This document shows, piece after piece, positions 33,550 through 42,002 of a DNA stretch of 64,000 nt. How positions within the stretch are numbered: the stretch's first letter is position 1; each line of letters starts with the position of its first letter. The notes beneath the pieces are model-generated. The model was given only the letters and a program-made list of their open reading frames with translations, was not told the origin of the DNA and did no database searches. Source of the stretch: Dehalococcoidia bacterium (GTDB lineage Bacteria > Chloroflexota > Dehalococcoidia > GIF9 > AB-539-J10); assembly GCA_016930935.1 (NCBI GenBank), contig JAFGFT010000004.1, positions 47,844 to 111,843 of the forward strand. The letters run 5' to 3'. Made by a program: the position numbers and the translations under genes.

Positions 33550-35178
33550 ATGGCCAAACACATATTTGTAACCGGCGGCGTTGTCAGTTCTGTTGGCAAG
33601 GGAATCACTGTCGCTTCCATCGGTACCCTCCTGAAGGCGCGTGGCGTCAAGGTTGCTGTCCAGAAACTCGATCCCTACCTCAACGTCGACCCGGGAACCA
33701 TGTCTCCGTATCAACACGGAGAGGTGTACGTGACCGAGGATGGTGCGGAGACGGACCTCGACCTGGGCCATTACGAGCGGTTCATCGGCGTGGACCTGAC
33801 TGCGGATGCGAATGCTACTTCCGGCAGAGTCTATAGCTCGGTCATCAGCAAAGAGCGGGAGGGACAATTTCTTGGCGGTACCATCCAGGTCGTGCCGCAT
33901 GTCACCAATGAGATAAAGAGGACCATCATGGATTGCGCAACGCGGATGTCCGCGGATGTCCTCATTACTGAGATAGGCGGCACAGTGGGTGACATCGAGG
34001 GCCAGCCGTTCATCGAAGCCATTCGTCAGATGCGCAAGGATGTGGGGCGAGAGAATGTGATGTACATCCATGTGACGTACCTGCCGCATCTCGCGTCGAC
34101 TGGCGAGCTGAAGACGAAGCCAACGCAGCATAGCGTTCGCGAGTTGCGAGCGATGGGCATCCAACCAGACATAATAGTCTGCCGCAGCGACTACGTGATG
34201 CCCGAAGACCTGCGGGATAAGATAGGTCTGTTCTGTGATGTTCCGCGCCAGGCTGTCATACCACTTCCGACAGTCGATAGTATCTACGAAGTCCCCCTCG
34301 TTCTGGCGGATGCGGACATGGGTGACCTTGTGGCAGAGAAACTTGGACTCACTCAAGGACGGGGAGACCTGTCAGTCTGGAAAGACATCGTGGCACGTTT
34401 GCGTGACGCGCGGGAACCTGTCTCAATCGCACTTGTTGGCAAGTACGTTGAGTTGGAGGATACGTACCTGTCAGTGCGTGAGTCTTTGAAGCACGCTGCG
34501 TTGATGCATGGCAAGGCGCTGGAGCTATTCTGGGTTCATTCCGAGCAACTCAACGACGACAACGTCATGGCGCAACTGGCATCGGCACACGGTATCGTTG
34601 TACCCGGGGGCTTCGGGATGCGGGGTATCGAAGGGATGATTGTCGCGGCGCGGTACGCTCGCGAGAACGGAGTACCGTATCTTGGACTCTGCCTCGGGAT
34701 GCAGGTTATGGTTATCGAATTCGCGCGGAATGTGTTCAATTCGCAGAGTGTGAACTCTACTGAGTTCGATCAGGGTGTTGACTATCCTGTGATTGACCTG
34801 CTGCCCGAACAACGTGAGATAGACAAGATGGGTGGTACGATGAGGCTGGGGAGCTATCCATGCGAACTGGTAGCCGGTACTCGTGCCCGTGAGGCGTATG
34901 GTGTGGAGAGCACCAGTGAACGACACCGCCACCGCTTCGAGTTCAACAATGATTACCGGCAGCAACTGCAAACGGCAGGCATGGACTTCAGTGGCCTTTC
35001 GCGCGACGGGCGCCTTGTTGAAATCGCTGAAGTGAGAGACCATCCCTGGATGGTGGGATGTCAATTCCACCCGGAGTTCAAGTCACGCCCTGACCGTGCG
35101 CACCCTCTGTTCGCCGCGTTTATGAAGGCAGCAACCGAGAGTGTTCCGCCCGGTGGACAGGCAGAACTGCCGCTCTAG
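33550..35178 (+). CDS. pyrG: CTP synthase
   Basis: PyrG converts UTP, ATP and glutamine to CTP. The 542-residue protein has the N-terminal synthetase domain (HIFVTGGVVSSVGKGITVAS; LDPYLNVDPGTMSPYQHGEV; ELEDTYLSVRESL) and a C-terminal class I glutaminase with LGLCLGMQVMVIEFA and QFHPEFKSRP. The length is normal. The ATG at 33550 is chosen because the family begins with K-[HY]-I-F-V-T-G-G and because the consensus promoter gives a leader of about 27 nt; the ribosome site is weak. Confidence 0.97.
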   Translation: MAKHIFVTGGVVSSVGKGITVASIGTLLKARGVKVAVQKLDPYLNVDPGTMSPYQHGEVYVTEDGAETDLDLGHYERFIGVDLTADANATSGRVYSSVISKEREGQFLGGTIQVVPHVTNEIKRTIMDCATRMSADVLITEIGGTVGDIEGQPFIEAIRQMRKDVGRENVMYIHVTYLPHLASTGELKTKPTQHSVRELRAMGIQPDIIVCRSDYVMPEDLRDKIGLFCDVPRQAVIPLPTVDSIYEVPLVLADADMGDLVAEKLGLTQGRGDLSVWKDIVARLRDAREPVSIALVGKYVELEDTYLSVRESLKHAALMHGKALELFWVHSEQLNDDNVMAQLASAHGIVVPGGFGMRGIEGMIVAARYARENGVPYLGLCLGMQVMVIEFARNVFNSQSVNSTEFDQGVDYPVIDLLPEQREIDKMGGTMRLGSYPCELVAGTRAREAYGVESTSERHRHRFEFNNDYRQQLQTAGMDFSGLSRDGRLVEIAEVRDHPWMVGCQFHPEFKSRPDRAHPLFAAFMKAATESVPPGGQAELPL

Positions 35179-35179
35179 C

Positions 35180-35209
35180 TTGACGGTTCCCCCTCTGACA
35201 GCATACTAT
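35180..35209 (+). promoter_or_regulatory. Promoter of tRNA-Glu
   Basis: TTGACG (35180-85), 18 bp, TACTAT (35204-09), placed 17 bp before the mature tRNA end. The same -10 and spacer length occur before the 16S rRNA gene. Confidence 0.65.
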
Positions 35210-35226
35210 TCTACGTCGATCTACGT

Positions 35227-35303
35227 GGCGCATTCGTCTAGGGGTTTAGGACACCGCCCTCTCAAGGCGGAGATCACCGGTTCAAATCCGGTATGCGCTA
35301 CCA
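35227..35303 (+). tRNA. tRNA-Glu (anticodon CTC)
   Basis: A full cloverleaf is visible: acceptor GGCGCAT pairing with ATGCGCT (one G-U), anticodon stem CCGCC/GGCGG around the loop CTCTCAA with anticodon CTC at 35261-63, T arm CCGG-TTCAAAT-CCGG, discriminator A and an encoded CCA end. It lies between pyrG and trpS. Glutamyl-tRNA also feeds the GatCAB route, whose genes and gltX are in this window. Confidence 0.95.
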
Positions 35304-35333
35304 ATTCCTCTCTTCGAAAGTGAGTCAGGCTTA

Positions 35334-36311
35334 ATGGCGAAACGCGTATTCTCTGGAGCACGTCCTACCGGCCGTCAGCACATCGGCAACTACTTCGGCC
35401 ACATCTTGAATCTTATTGCTCTCCAGGAGGAGTACGACTGTTTTGACTGCGTCGTCGACCTTCATGCGCTCACCACTCTAGAGAGCACTGCAACTTTGCA
35501 GCAGGACGTCAACGACATGGTGATTGACTGGTTGGCGGCGGGTGTTGACCCTGAGAAGAGCGTCGTTTTTGTGCAATCACACGTTCCTGAAATCGCCGAG
35601 CTTCATCTGCTGCTCAGTATGGTCACTCCGCTCAACTGGCTTCTTCGGGTGCCCACGTTCAAAGACAAGGTGAAGATGCATCCGGAAAATGTGAACTACG
35701 GGCTTGTCGGCTATCCTGTTCTGATGACGTCCGACATTGTCCTTTACAAGGGCGAAGTGGTACCTGTTGGCGAGGACCAGTTGCCTCATCTGGAGCTAGC
35801 CCGTGAGATTGTGCGCCGGTTCAACTCCATGTTCGGTGACGTTTTTCCTGAGCCTCAGGCGAAGCTCACGGAGTTTCCGATGATTGTGGGTTTGGATGGG
35901 TCGGGCAAGATGAGCAAGAGTGCGGAAAACTATCTTGAGATTTCGTCGACGCCGGACGAGATTCGGCGAAGAATCAGCACCGCCTTCACAGACCCTGCCC
36001 GAAAGCGCCGCACCGACCCCGGTCATCCCGAGGTCTGCAATGTGTTCAGCCTTCACAAGATGTTCACCCCGCGCCGTGTCGTGGAGATAGAGACTGAGTG
36101 CCGAGGAGCCGGAATCGGCTGTGTCGACTGCAAGAAACTGCTCGCGCAGGGAGTGGTCGACTACTTCGGTCCCTTGAGGGAGCGCCGTGAGGCGCTTGTC
36201 AGGGAGCCCGAGTACGTCAGGAATGTAGTGGCTGATGGAGCACGGCGTGCGGCCGTCGTTGCTCGCCAGACGCTCGAAGAAGTGAAGTCCGCGATGAACC
36301 TGAAGTCCTAG
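35334..36311 (+). CDS. trpS: Tryptophanyl-tRNA synthetase, probably with a 4Fe-4S cluster
   Basis: This class I synthetase charges tRNA-Trp. The 325-residue protein has the HIGH-type motif PTGRQHIGNYFGH, GYPVLMTSDIVLYKG, GEDQLPHLELARE and KMSKS in GSGKMSKSAENY. In the tRNA-binding part, Cys235, Cys256, Cys263 and Cys266 (C-x20-C-x6-C-x2-C) resemble the 4Fe-4S site known in Thermotoga TrpRS. The ribosome site is weak (CAGG). It overlaps the end of the convergent C_GCAxxG_C_C gene by four bases. Confidence 0.96.
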   Translation: MAKRVFSGARPTGRQHIGNYFGHILNLIALQEEYDCFDCVVDLHALTTLESTATLQQDVNDMVIDWLAAGVDPEKSVVFVQSHVPEIAELHLLLSMVTPLNWLLRVPTFKDKVKMHPENVNYGLVGYPVLMTSDIVLYKGEVVPVGEDQLPHLELAREIVRRFNSMFGDVFPEPQAKLTEFPMIVGLDGSGKMSKSAENYLEISSTPDEIRRRISTAFTDPARKRRTDPGHPEVCNVFSLHKMFTPRRVVEIETECRGAGIGCVDCKKLLAQGVVDYFGPLRERREALVREPEYVRNVVADGARRAAVVARQTLEEVKSAMNLKS

Positions 36312-36832
36312 GGATGCTGGCGCAACGCCAGTATCTTCCGTGCTGCAACCTCTGCGGCAGTCGCGCATACCAGCGGACACCTATTGTCGTCGTGCCCGCT
36401 TGCATCGAGGAAGGCCTGTCTGTCAGCGTCATCTGCCATCTCAAAATACCTTCCGAATATCTCGGTCTGAATATCGCGGCACAGCGTTGATGGGAGAGGG
36501 TTGGCGATTCCGAATCTGGCCTGCACTGCGGTCTTGAAGTCCTCAATGACGGACTGGGCCTCATCCAACGCGTGGCCGTATGCTGCCGTGTTCTTCATGT
36601 CATCACGCCCGCAGACGAGTCCGAGACCGAGAAGTGCGCCAAGCAACGCGCCGCAGGTTTCTCCACGCCGGGCGACGCCCCCTGACAGAGTGGTGGCTGC
36701 TCTGAATGATTCGGCATCACCAATGCCCAGTTCTGACTGCAGGGCACCGAGTACTGCCTGCGAGCAGCCACTGTAGTGGTCGTTCTCCAGAGCGGCACGC
36801 CCGATTGCACTGATAATCTCTTCCTGCGACAT
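36308..36832 (-). CDS. C_GCAxxG_C_C family protein
   Basis: This 174-residue protein has the spaced cysteines that define the family: CSQAVLGAL near residue 22, GETCGALLGALLGLGL near 60, and later cysteines (STLCRD; RCPLVCATAAE). Family members are small, probably redox- or metal-linked proteins of unknown function, common in anaerobes. The ATG at 36832 has AAGGAGGG just upstream. It lies downstream of gatA on the same strand. Confidence 0.85.
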   Translation of the reverse strand: MSQEEIISAIGRAALENDHYSGCSQAVLGALQSELGIGDAESFRAATTLSGGVARRGETCGALLGALLGLGLVCGRDDMKNTAAYGHALDEAQSVIEDFKTAVQARFGIANPLPSTLCRDIQTEIFGRYFEMADDADRQAFLDASGHDDNRCPLVCATAAEVAARKILALRQHP

Positions 36833-36906
36833 GTTTCCCTCCTTCGAACAGACAGTCTTGTGACTGTGTATGGTGGCTGCCACGAGGTGGCAGGGGACAA
36901 CGCAGG

Positions 36907-38373
36907 CTAGAGGCGAGGTCTTTGTAGATGCCAGTCGGTGGCCTTCTGGTAGGCGTAGGCCGCACGGAGTAGGACGTCTTCGCGGAAGCGATTACCCATC
37001 AGTTGCATGCCTACCGGCAAACCTGAGACATAGCCTGATGGCACGGTTATCGCCGGAATTCCTGCGATGTTGATGGGAAGAGTGAACACATCGCTGAGGT
37101 ACATCTGCATGGGGTCGTCCAGCTTCGAGCCGAGCGGGAAAGCCACAGTAGGTGATGTTGGAGTGACAAGGATGTCGTACCTGGCAAATGCCTGATCGAA
37201 TTCCTGTCTGAGAAGATAGCGCACCTTCTGTGCTTTCAGGTAGTATGCGTCATAGTATCCTGAAGACAATGCGTAGGTCCCAAGCATTATCCTGCGCTTG
37301 ACCTCATCACCAAATCCCTCGCCGCGCGTATTCGCTATTGCCATTTCTGAGCTGGTGGAGTCTACGGAGAATCCGTACTTCACGCCGTCGAAACGCGCGA
37401 GGTTGGCGGATGCTTCAGACGGCGCGATAATGTAGTAGGCAGCGAGGGCATGCTGGGTAGAGGGTAGAGAGACATCGCGATCGACTGATGCGCCCAGTCG
37501 CTCAAGAACGCTGATGGCATCCTCGATGCGGGCGCGAACTTCCGGGTCCATTCCGTCGATGAAGTATTCCCGCGGCACGCCAATCTTAAGTCCGCGGATA
37601 TCCTCTGAAAGAAAAGAAGTGAAGTCCGGGACTTCGATGGGTGCAGACGTCGAATCGTGTTCACACTGCCCCGAGATGGCATTCATGACGAGAGCGCAAT
37701 CTTCCACGTCTTTGGTGAACGGCCCAATCTGGTCGAGAGAACTGCCGAAGGCAACCAGTCCGAAGCGGCTGACTCGACCGTATGTCGGCTTGAGGCCAAC
37801 AACTCCGCAGAAGCCGGCGGGTTGCCGGATACTCCCGCCCGTGTCGGAACCCAACGCAAAGAGCCCCTGTTCTGATGCTGTGGCTGCGGCCGAACCACCA
37901 CTGCTGCCCCCCGGAACACAGTCGAGATTCCAGGGGTTGTGAGTGGGGAAGAATGCCGAATGTTCAGTTGATGACCCCATGGCGAACTCGTCCATGTTCG
38001 CCTTTCCGAGGAGAACCGCGCCCTCAGCATCAAGACGGCGGATAACCGTGGCACTGTACGGTGGGACGAACGATTCCAGTATTCGGGAGCCACACGTAGT
38101 CTTGACGCCTTCGGTACACAGCACGTCCTTGGCGATGTAGGGAATTCCCATCAAGGTAGCGCCCTCACCGCGTGAGAGCAGCTTATCAGCCTCATCGGAC
38201 TGGGCAAGCGCACGCTCCGCGCAGACCGTGATAAGCGCGTGTACGGAAGGTTCCGTGGCCTCAATGCGTTCAAGGCAGGATTGCGTCAGTTCGCGCGATG
38301 AGAGTTGCCGTGAGCGCAGTAGTTCACGAGCTTCATGAATGGAAAGCCGAAAGTGTTGTTGTGTATCGCTCAT
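36907..38373 (-). CDS. gatA: Asp-tRNA(Asn)/Glu-tRNA(Gln) amidotransferase subunit A
   Basis: GatA is the amidase subunit that hydrolyses glutamine and supplies ammonia to GatB. The Ser-cisSer-Lys triad of amidase-signature enzymes is visible: Lys82 (GIPYIAKDVLC), Ser157 (PGGSSGGSAA) and Ser181 (SDTGGSIRQPAG). The 488-residue length is normal. It lies 54 bp after gatC. gatB is elsewhere in the window, beside glnA. Confidence 0.97.
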   Translation of the reverse strand: MSDTQQHFRLSIHEARELLRSRQLSSRELTQSCLERIEATEPSVHALITVCAERALAQSDEADKLLSRGEGATLMGIPYIAKDVLCTEGVKTTCGSRILESFVPPYSATVIRRLDAEGAVLLGKANMDEFAMGSSTEHSAFFPTHNPWNLDCVPGGSSGGSAAATASEQGLFALGSDTGGSIRQPAGFCGVVGLKPTYGRVSRFGLVAFGSSLDQIGPFTKDVEDCALVMNAISGQCEHDSTSAPIEVPDFTSFLSEDIRGLKIGVPREYFIDGMDPEVRARIEDAISVLERLGASVDRDVSLPSTQHALAAYYIIAPSEASANLARFDGVKYGFSVDSTSSEMAIANTRGEGFGDEVKRRIMLGTYALSSGYYDAYYLKAQKVRYLLRQEFDQAFARYDILVTPTSPTVAFPLGSKLDDPMQMYLSDVFTLPINIAGIPAITVPSGYVSGLPVGMQLMGNRFREDVLLRAAYAYQKATDWHLQRPRL

Positions 38374-38427
38374 AATGATGTCGCTACGGGCACACGCAAA
38401 ACGCAGACAGTCGGTGCAGTGACGATT

Positions 38428-38715
38428 CTATTCCAGGATGGGGGCGACGCGGAAACAGGAATCTTGACTCCGGGGCGCATTCGCGAGCACTGATTCTACC
38501 TCGAGTGAGGTTTGGGGTACATCATCACGGAGTACATTCTCAAGCAGACTGGCGTGAGGAGCAGCGGGAACGTGCTCTGTGTCCAACTCCTGCAGCACCC
38601 GGAAGTGGTCGAGAATGACAGACAGGTCGATTCGGAATCTCTCAATCTCATCATCGGTGACACCGAGCCGTGCCAGCCATGCGATATGTCTTACTTCGTC
38701 GTTAGAAAGTCCCAT
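38428..38715 (-). CDS. gatC: Asp-tRNA(Asn)/Glu-tRNA(Gln) amidotransferase subunit C
   Basis: This 95-residue GatC has the typical N-terminal helices (SNDEVRHIAWLARLGVTDDEI, then ILDHFRVLQELDTEHVPAAPH) and the extended C-terminal belt (LRDDVPQTS, then CFRVAPILE) that wraps GatA and GatB. It is the first gene of a gatC-gatA transcript with a good promoter of its own (TTGCGA-N17-TATAAT, 38736-38764). No strong ribosome site precedes the ATG. Confidence 0.94.
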   Translation of the reverse strand: MGLSNDEVRHIAWLARLGVTDDEIERFRIDLSVILDHFRVLQELDTEHVPAAPHASLLENVLRDDVPQTSLEVESVLANAPRSQDSCFRVAPILE

Positions 38716-38735
38716 AGAGCATCACGAACGGCACG

Positions 38736-38764
38736 ATTATAACATTGGGCCGCTTCACTCGCAA
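38736..38764 (-). promoter_or_regulatory. Promoter of gatC-gatA
   Basis: On the minus strand: TTGCGA (38759-64), 17 bp, TATAAT (38736-41). Transcription should start about 15 bp before the gatC ATG. Confidence 0.78.
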
Positions 38765-38767
38765 TTG

Positions 38768-38797
38768 TTGCGAAGTCCTTGATGGTAACCGTATAAT
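38768..38797 (+). promoter_or_regulatory. Promoter of the EF-G-like gene
   Basis: TTGCGA (38768-73), 18 bp, TATAAT (38792-97). Its -35 box is back to back with that of gatC, so the two form the palindrome TCGCAA-TTG-TTGCGA. Confidence 0.75.
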
Positions 38798-38846
38798 CAC
38801 GTGCAATTTACGCCGTTGTACCGCTATCCGTCGGAAGGAGTATGCC

Positions 38847-40889
38847 GTGGATTCATATACACCGGAGATGATTCGCAACGTGGTCCTGCTCGGACATTAC
38901 AGGTCCGGGAAGACATCGATCGGAGAGTTGATGCTGTTTCGTTCTGGGGCGACGAGTCGCCTAGGAAGCGTCTCTGACGGTACCAGTGCTTCGGACTATG
39001 ACCCGATCGAGATAGAACGCAAGATGAGCATCAGCCTTGCTCTGCTACCGATGGAGTGGAAGGGGCACAAGATCAATGTACTGGATACTCCCGGGTATGC
39101 TGACTTCGCTGGAGAGGTGAAGGCCGGTCTACGCGTTGCTGATGGAGCGCTGGTCTTCGTGTGTGCGGCGAGTTCTGTGGAAGTGGGGACGGAACAGGTG
39201 TGGGCGTATGCAAGAGAAGCCGGCATTCCTGCGGCTATCGTAATAACCAAGATGGACCGCGAAAATGCGGATTTCCACAAGACACTCGCAGATATACAGG
39301 CCCAATTGTCATCCAGGTGTGTTGCGGTTCATTTGCCGATGGGTGCTGAGGCGTCATTCAGCGGATACATAGATCTGGTATCTATGAAAGCATATGTCGG
39401 CGATAGTGAACAGGCTATTCCTGCCGAGTTGATGGATGAGGCGCAATCACTCCGAGAGAAACTTGTCGAGACAGTGGTGGAGGCAGATGATGACCTGATG
39501 TCCCGTTATCTTGAAGGCGGGGAAATCTCGGACAGTGAGATTGAGGCTGCCGTCAAGAGAGCGTCTGCCCAGGGCATCGCTGTTCCTGTGTTCGTGACCT
39601 CTGCTGTGAAAAGCATTGGCATCGAACCGATTCTGGAGTGTGTGTGTTCCTGTCTGCCGTCGCCTGTCGAACAGCAGGCTGCAACGTCCGAGATTGTCGC
39701 GTCTGACAGTGGACCACTTGCGGCCATAGTCTTCAAGACGACTGCCGACCCGTTCACCGGCAAGATCAGCTACTTCCGTGTGTATTCCGGACAGTTGGAG
39801 AGCAACTCTCAGACCTGGAATGTCAACAAGAAGGTGAACGAGCGGATTGGGCAGTTGTTCCTCCCACTTGGAAAGCAGCAGACGACCGTAGCGAAGGTTG
39901 GCGCAGGGGACATCGGGGCAATTGCAAAGCTGAGTGCTACCTCAACCGGTGATACGCTGGGTGCGCGTGAACTTGCGGCCCCACTTGCGGGGATAGCGTT
40001 CCCGAATGCGAGATACAGTCTGTCAGTGCAACCTGATTCAAAGGCCGACCTGGACAAGTTGAGCACTGTGCTTCCCCGGATGGTTGAAGAGGACCCGTCG
40101 TTGGTTCTGAAGCGCGACCCTGATACGGGCGAGACGCTGATGTCCGGACTTGGTGACACCCATCTTGAAGTTGTGAAGGATAGGATGAACCGGAAGTTCG
40201 GTGTGAAGGTTGTGCTTGATACACCTGCTGTGCCGTACAGGGAGACCATCACCCAGGGCGCACGAACGGAGCACAAACACAAGAAGCAGACGGGCGGTCA
40301 TGGGCAGTACGGTCATGTAGTCTTGCAGTTGGATCCGCTTCCTCGCGGTTCTGGTTTCCAGTATGAGGTCAAGATTGTGGGAGGTGCAATCCCGAACAAC
40401 TTCCTGCCCTCGGTTGAGAAGGGAGTCAATGAAGGAGTTCATGAGGGAGGAGTGGGTGGTTTTCCGATAGTCGATGTCAAAGTGACCGTAGTTGACGGAA
40501 GTTTCCATGCTGTTGACTCGTCCGACATCGCGTTCAAGATTGCTGCCTCACAGGCACTCAAGAAGGCACTTCAGCAGGGTTCGCCTGTACTGCTGGAGCC
40601 TATTATGAATCTTACTATCAGGGTTCCCGACGGCATGACTGGTGACATAATCAGTGATTTGAACACCAAGCGCGGTCGTGTGCAGGGTATGAATCCTGAG
40701 GGCAAGTACAATGTTGTCACGGCGCAGGCACCCTATGCTGAGGTGCTGCGATACTCTATTGATTTGCGGTCGATGCTTCAGGGACGCGGAGACTTCGAAA
40801 TGGAGTTTGACCACTACGAGCTGGTCCCTGCGCATATCGGGCAGCGCATCATAGAGCAGCATGCGGAGAAGGCAGAGAAGGCTGAGTAG
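38847..40889 (+). CDS. Elongation factor G-like GTPase (paralogue group)
   Basis: This 680-residue translational GTPase has the EF-G domain order: G domain (P-loop GHYRSGKT at 16-23, DTPGYADF at 80-87), domain II, domain III, domain IV (GHGQYGHV; EKGVNEGVHEGGVGGFP) and a C-terminal domain V (LEPIMNLTIRVPDGMTGDII). The switch I region lacks the RGITI signature of canonical EF-G, as in EF-G-like paralogues. The guanine-specificity motif reads TKMD (134-137) instead of NKxD. It starts at a GTG with GGAAGGAG six bases upstream and is divergent from gatC. The function is unclear; ribosome recycling or stress-related translocation are options. Confidence 0.88.
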   Translation: MDSYTPEMIRNVVLLGHYRSGKTSIGELMLFRSGATSRLGSVSDGTSASDYDPIEIERKMSISLALLPMEWKGHKINVLDTPGYADFAGEVKAGLRVADGALVFVCAASSVEVGTEQVWAYAREAGIPAAIVITKMDRENADFHKTLADIQAQLSSRCVAVHLPMGAEASFSGYIDLVSMKAYVGDSEQAIPAELMDEAQSLREKLVETVVEADDDLMSRYLEGGEISDSEIEAAVKRASAQGIAVPVFVTSAVKSIGIEPILECVCSCLPSPVEQQAATSEIVASDSGPLAAIVFKTTADPFTGKISYFRVYSGQLESNSQTWNVNKKVNERIGQLFLPLGKQQTTVAKVGAGDIGAIAKLSATSTGDTLGARELAAPLAGIAFPNARYSLSVQPDSKADLDKLSTVLPRMVEEDPSLVLKRDPDTGETLMSGLGDTHLEVVKDRMNRKFGVKVVLDTPAVPYRETITQGARTEHKHKKQTGGHGQYGHVVLQLDPLPRGSGFQYEVKIVGGAIPNNFLPSVEKGVNEGVHEGGVGGFPIVDVKVTVVDGSFHAVDSSDIAFKIAASQALKKALQQGSPVLLEPIMNLTIRVPDGMTGDIISDLNTKRGRVQGMNPEGKYNVVTAQAPYAEVLRYSIDLRSMLQGRGDFEMEFDHYELVPAHIGQRIIEQHAEKAEKAE

Positions 40890-40919
40890 CCGGGTCTTTC
40901 CGGTATTGCAGAGAATGCA

Positions 40920-40959
40920 AGAATGGGCGGCGAGGCTTCTGAGCCTGGCCGCCCATTCT
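40920..40959. terminator. Long hairpin between convergent genes, likely bidirectional terminator
   Basis: A perfect 12-bp stem (AGAATGGGCGGC / GCCGCCCATTCT) encloses a second 5-bp stem (AGGCT / AGCCT) with loop TCTG. It sits in the 94-bp gap between the EF-G-like gene and etfA, which converge. No long U-run follows. Confidence 0.7.
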
Positions 40960-40983
40960 ATTGCTATCCGCTATGGGGTCTGG

Positions 40984-41982
40984 CTACTCTGCCAGCAACT
41001 CTTTTACCTTTGCGGTGAATGCTGGTACCACATCCTCGAATCGCCCGACCACACCGTAGTCTGCCTCAAGGAAGATGTTGGCCTCGGCGTCTTTGTTAAC
41101 TGCAACAATCGTCTTTGAGCCGGAACATCCCGCCATGTGCTGGCTGGCGCCTGAAATGGCGACTGCTACGTACAGTTGCGGCGCTACAATCTTGCCGGTC
41201 AGACCGATGTGCATCGTTTCAGGAGCCCAACCGTTATCGCATGGAGGTCTGGAGGCTCCGACTGCACCGTGAAGTGCATCGGCAAGGTCTTTTAGAATCG
41301 TGTTGAATGGTTCAGGACCTGCCGTTCCCCGTCCACCGCTGACGACAACGACGGCATCTTCCAGCTTGACGCCGACGACCTCTTCTTGAATGCGCTCGAG
41401 TATCTGGATGCCGCTGGAGACGGCATCAGTCTGAAGGTCGACAACGCTGGTGGCCTTGCGTGTGAGGTCCGGGTCGCCCGCGCTCATCGCTTTGGGGCGC
41501 ACGGTCACAACCTGTGGTGGTGCTGCGGCAAAGTCGGCGAGTGCGTTGCCGCCATACACCGGCTTGGTGACCAGTATTTCCTTCGTCTGTTCATCAATGC
41601 GAATGTTGATGCAGTCGGTGGCCACGGCTGAGCCGAGCCGGAATCCGAGGCGTGGACCAAGCTCACGGCCAATCGATGTGTGGCCGATGAGAATCAATGC
41701 GGGAGATGCCTGTGCAACTGCCTCAGCGGCAACTGCAATATGGGCGGAGGGAGAGGTGCTGTCTTCTGCAGGGAGCTTCGCGGTGAATACCGTATCTGCT
41801 CCGCGACTGCCTGCTTCAGCAACGCAGGTCTCTATGTCATCCTGCCCTGTCAGCACACACGAAAGTGTCTGCGCCATGGTGTCGGCGAGCTGTCGTCCGC
41901 AACCCAGGAGTTCACAGGTGGTGCCTGACAGTTTTCCGTTTACAACCTCTCCGTAGACAAGTACTCCACTATACTCTTTCAC
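40984..41982 (-). CDS. etfA: Electron transfer flavoprotein alpha subunit
   Basis: EtfA holds the FAD of the heterodimeric ETF that takes electrons from acyl-CoA or other dehydrogenases. In its 332 residues the C-terminal FAD domain is clear ([69 protein letters not shown]). The GTG start has AGGAGG five bases upstream. etfB lies 20 bp upstream on the same strand. No acyl-CoA dehydrogenase or ETF-quinone oxidoreductase is in the window, so the partner is unknown. Confidence 0.96.
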   Translation of the reverse strand: MKEYSGVLVYGEVVNGKLSGTTCELLGCGRQLADTMAQTLSCVLTGQDDIETCVAEAGSRGADTVFTAKLPAEDSTSPSAHIAVAAEAVAQASPALILIGHTSIGRELGPRLGFRLGSAVATDCINIRIDEQTKEILVTKPVYGGNALADFAAAPPQVVTVRPKAMSAGDPDLTRKATSVVDLQTDAVSSGIQILERIQEEVVGVKLEDAVVVVSGGRGTAGPEPFNTILKDLADALHGAVGASRPPCDNGWAPETMHIGLTGKIVAPQLYVAVAISGASQHMAGCSGSKTIVAVNKDAEANIFLEADYGVVGRFEDVVPAFTAKVKELLAE

Positions 41983-42002
41983 AATGTCCTCCTGAGAGTT
42001 CG

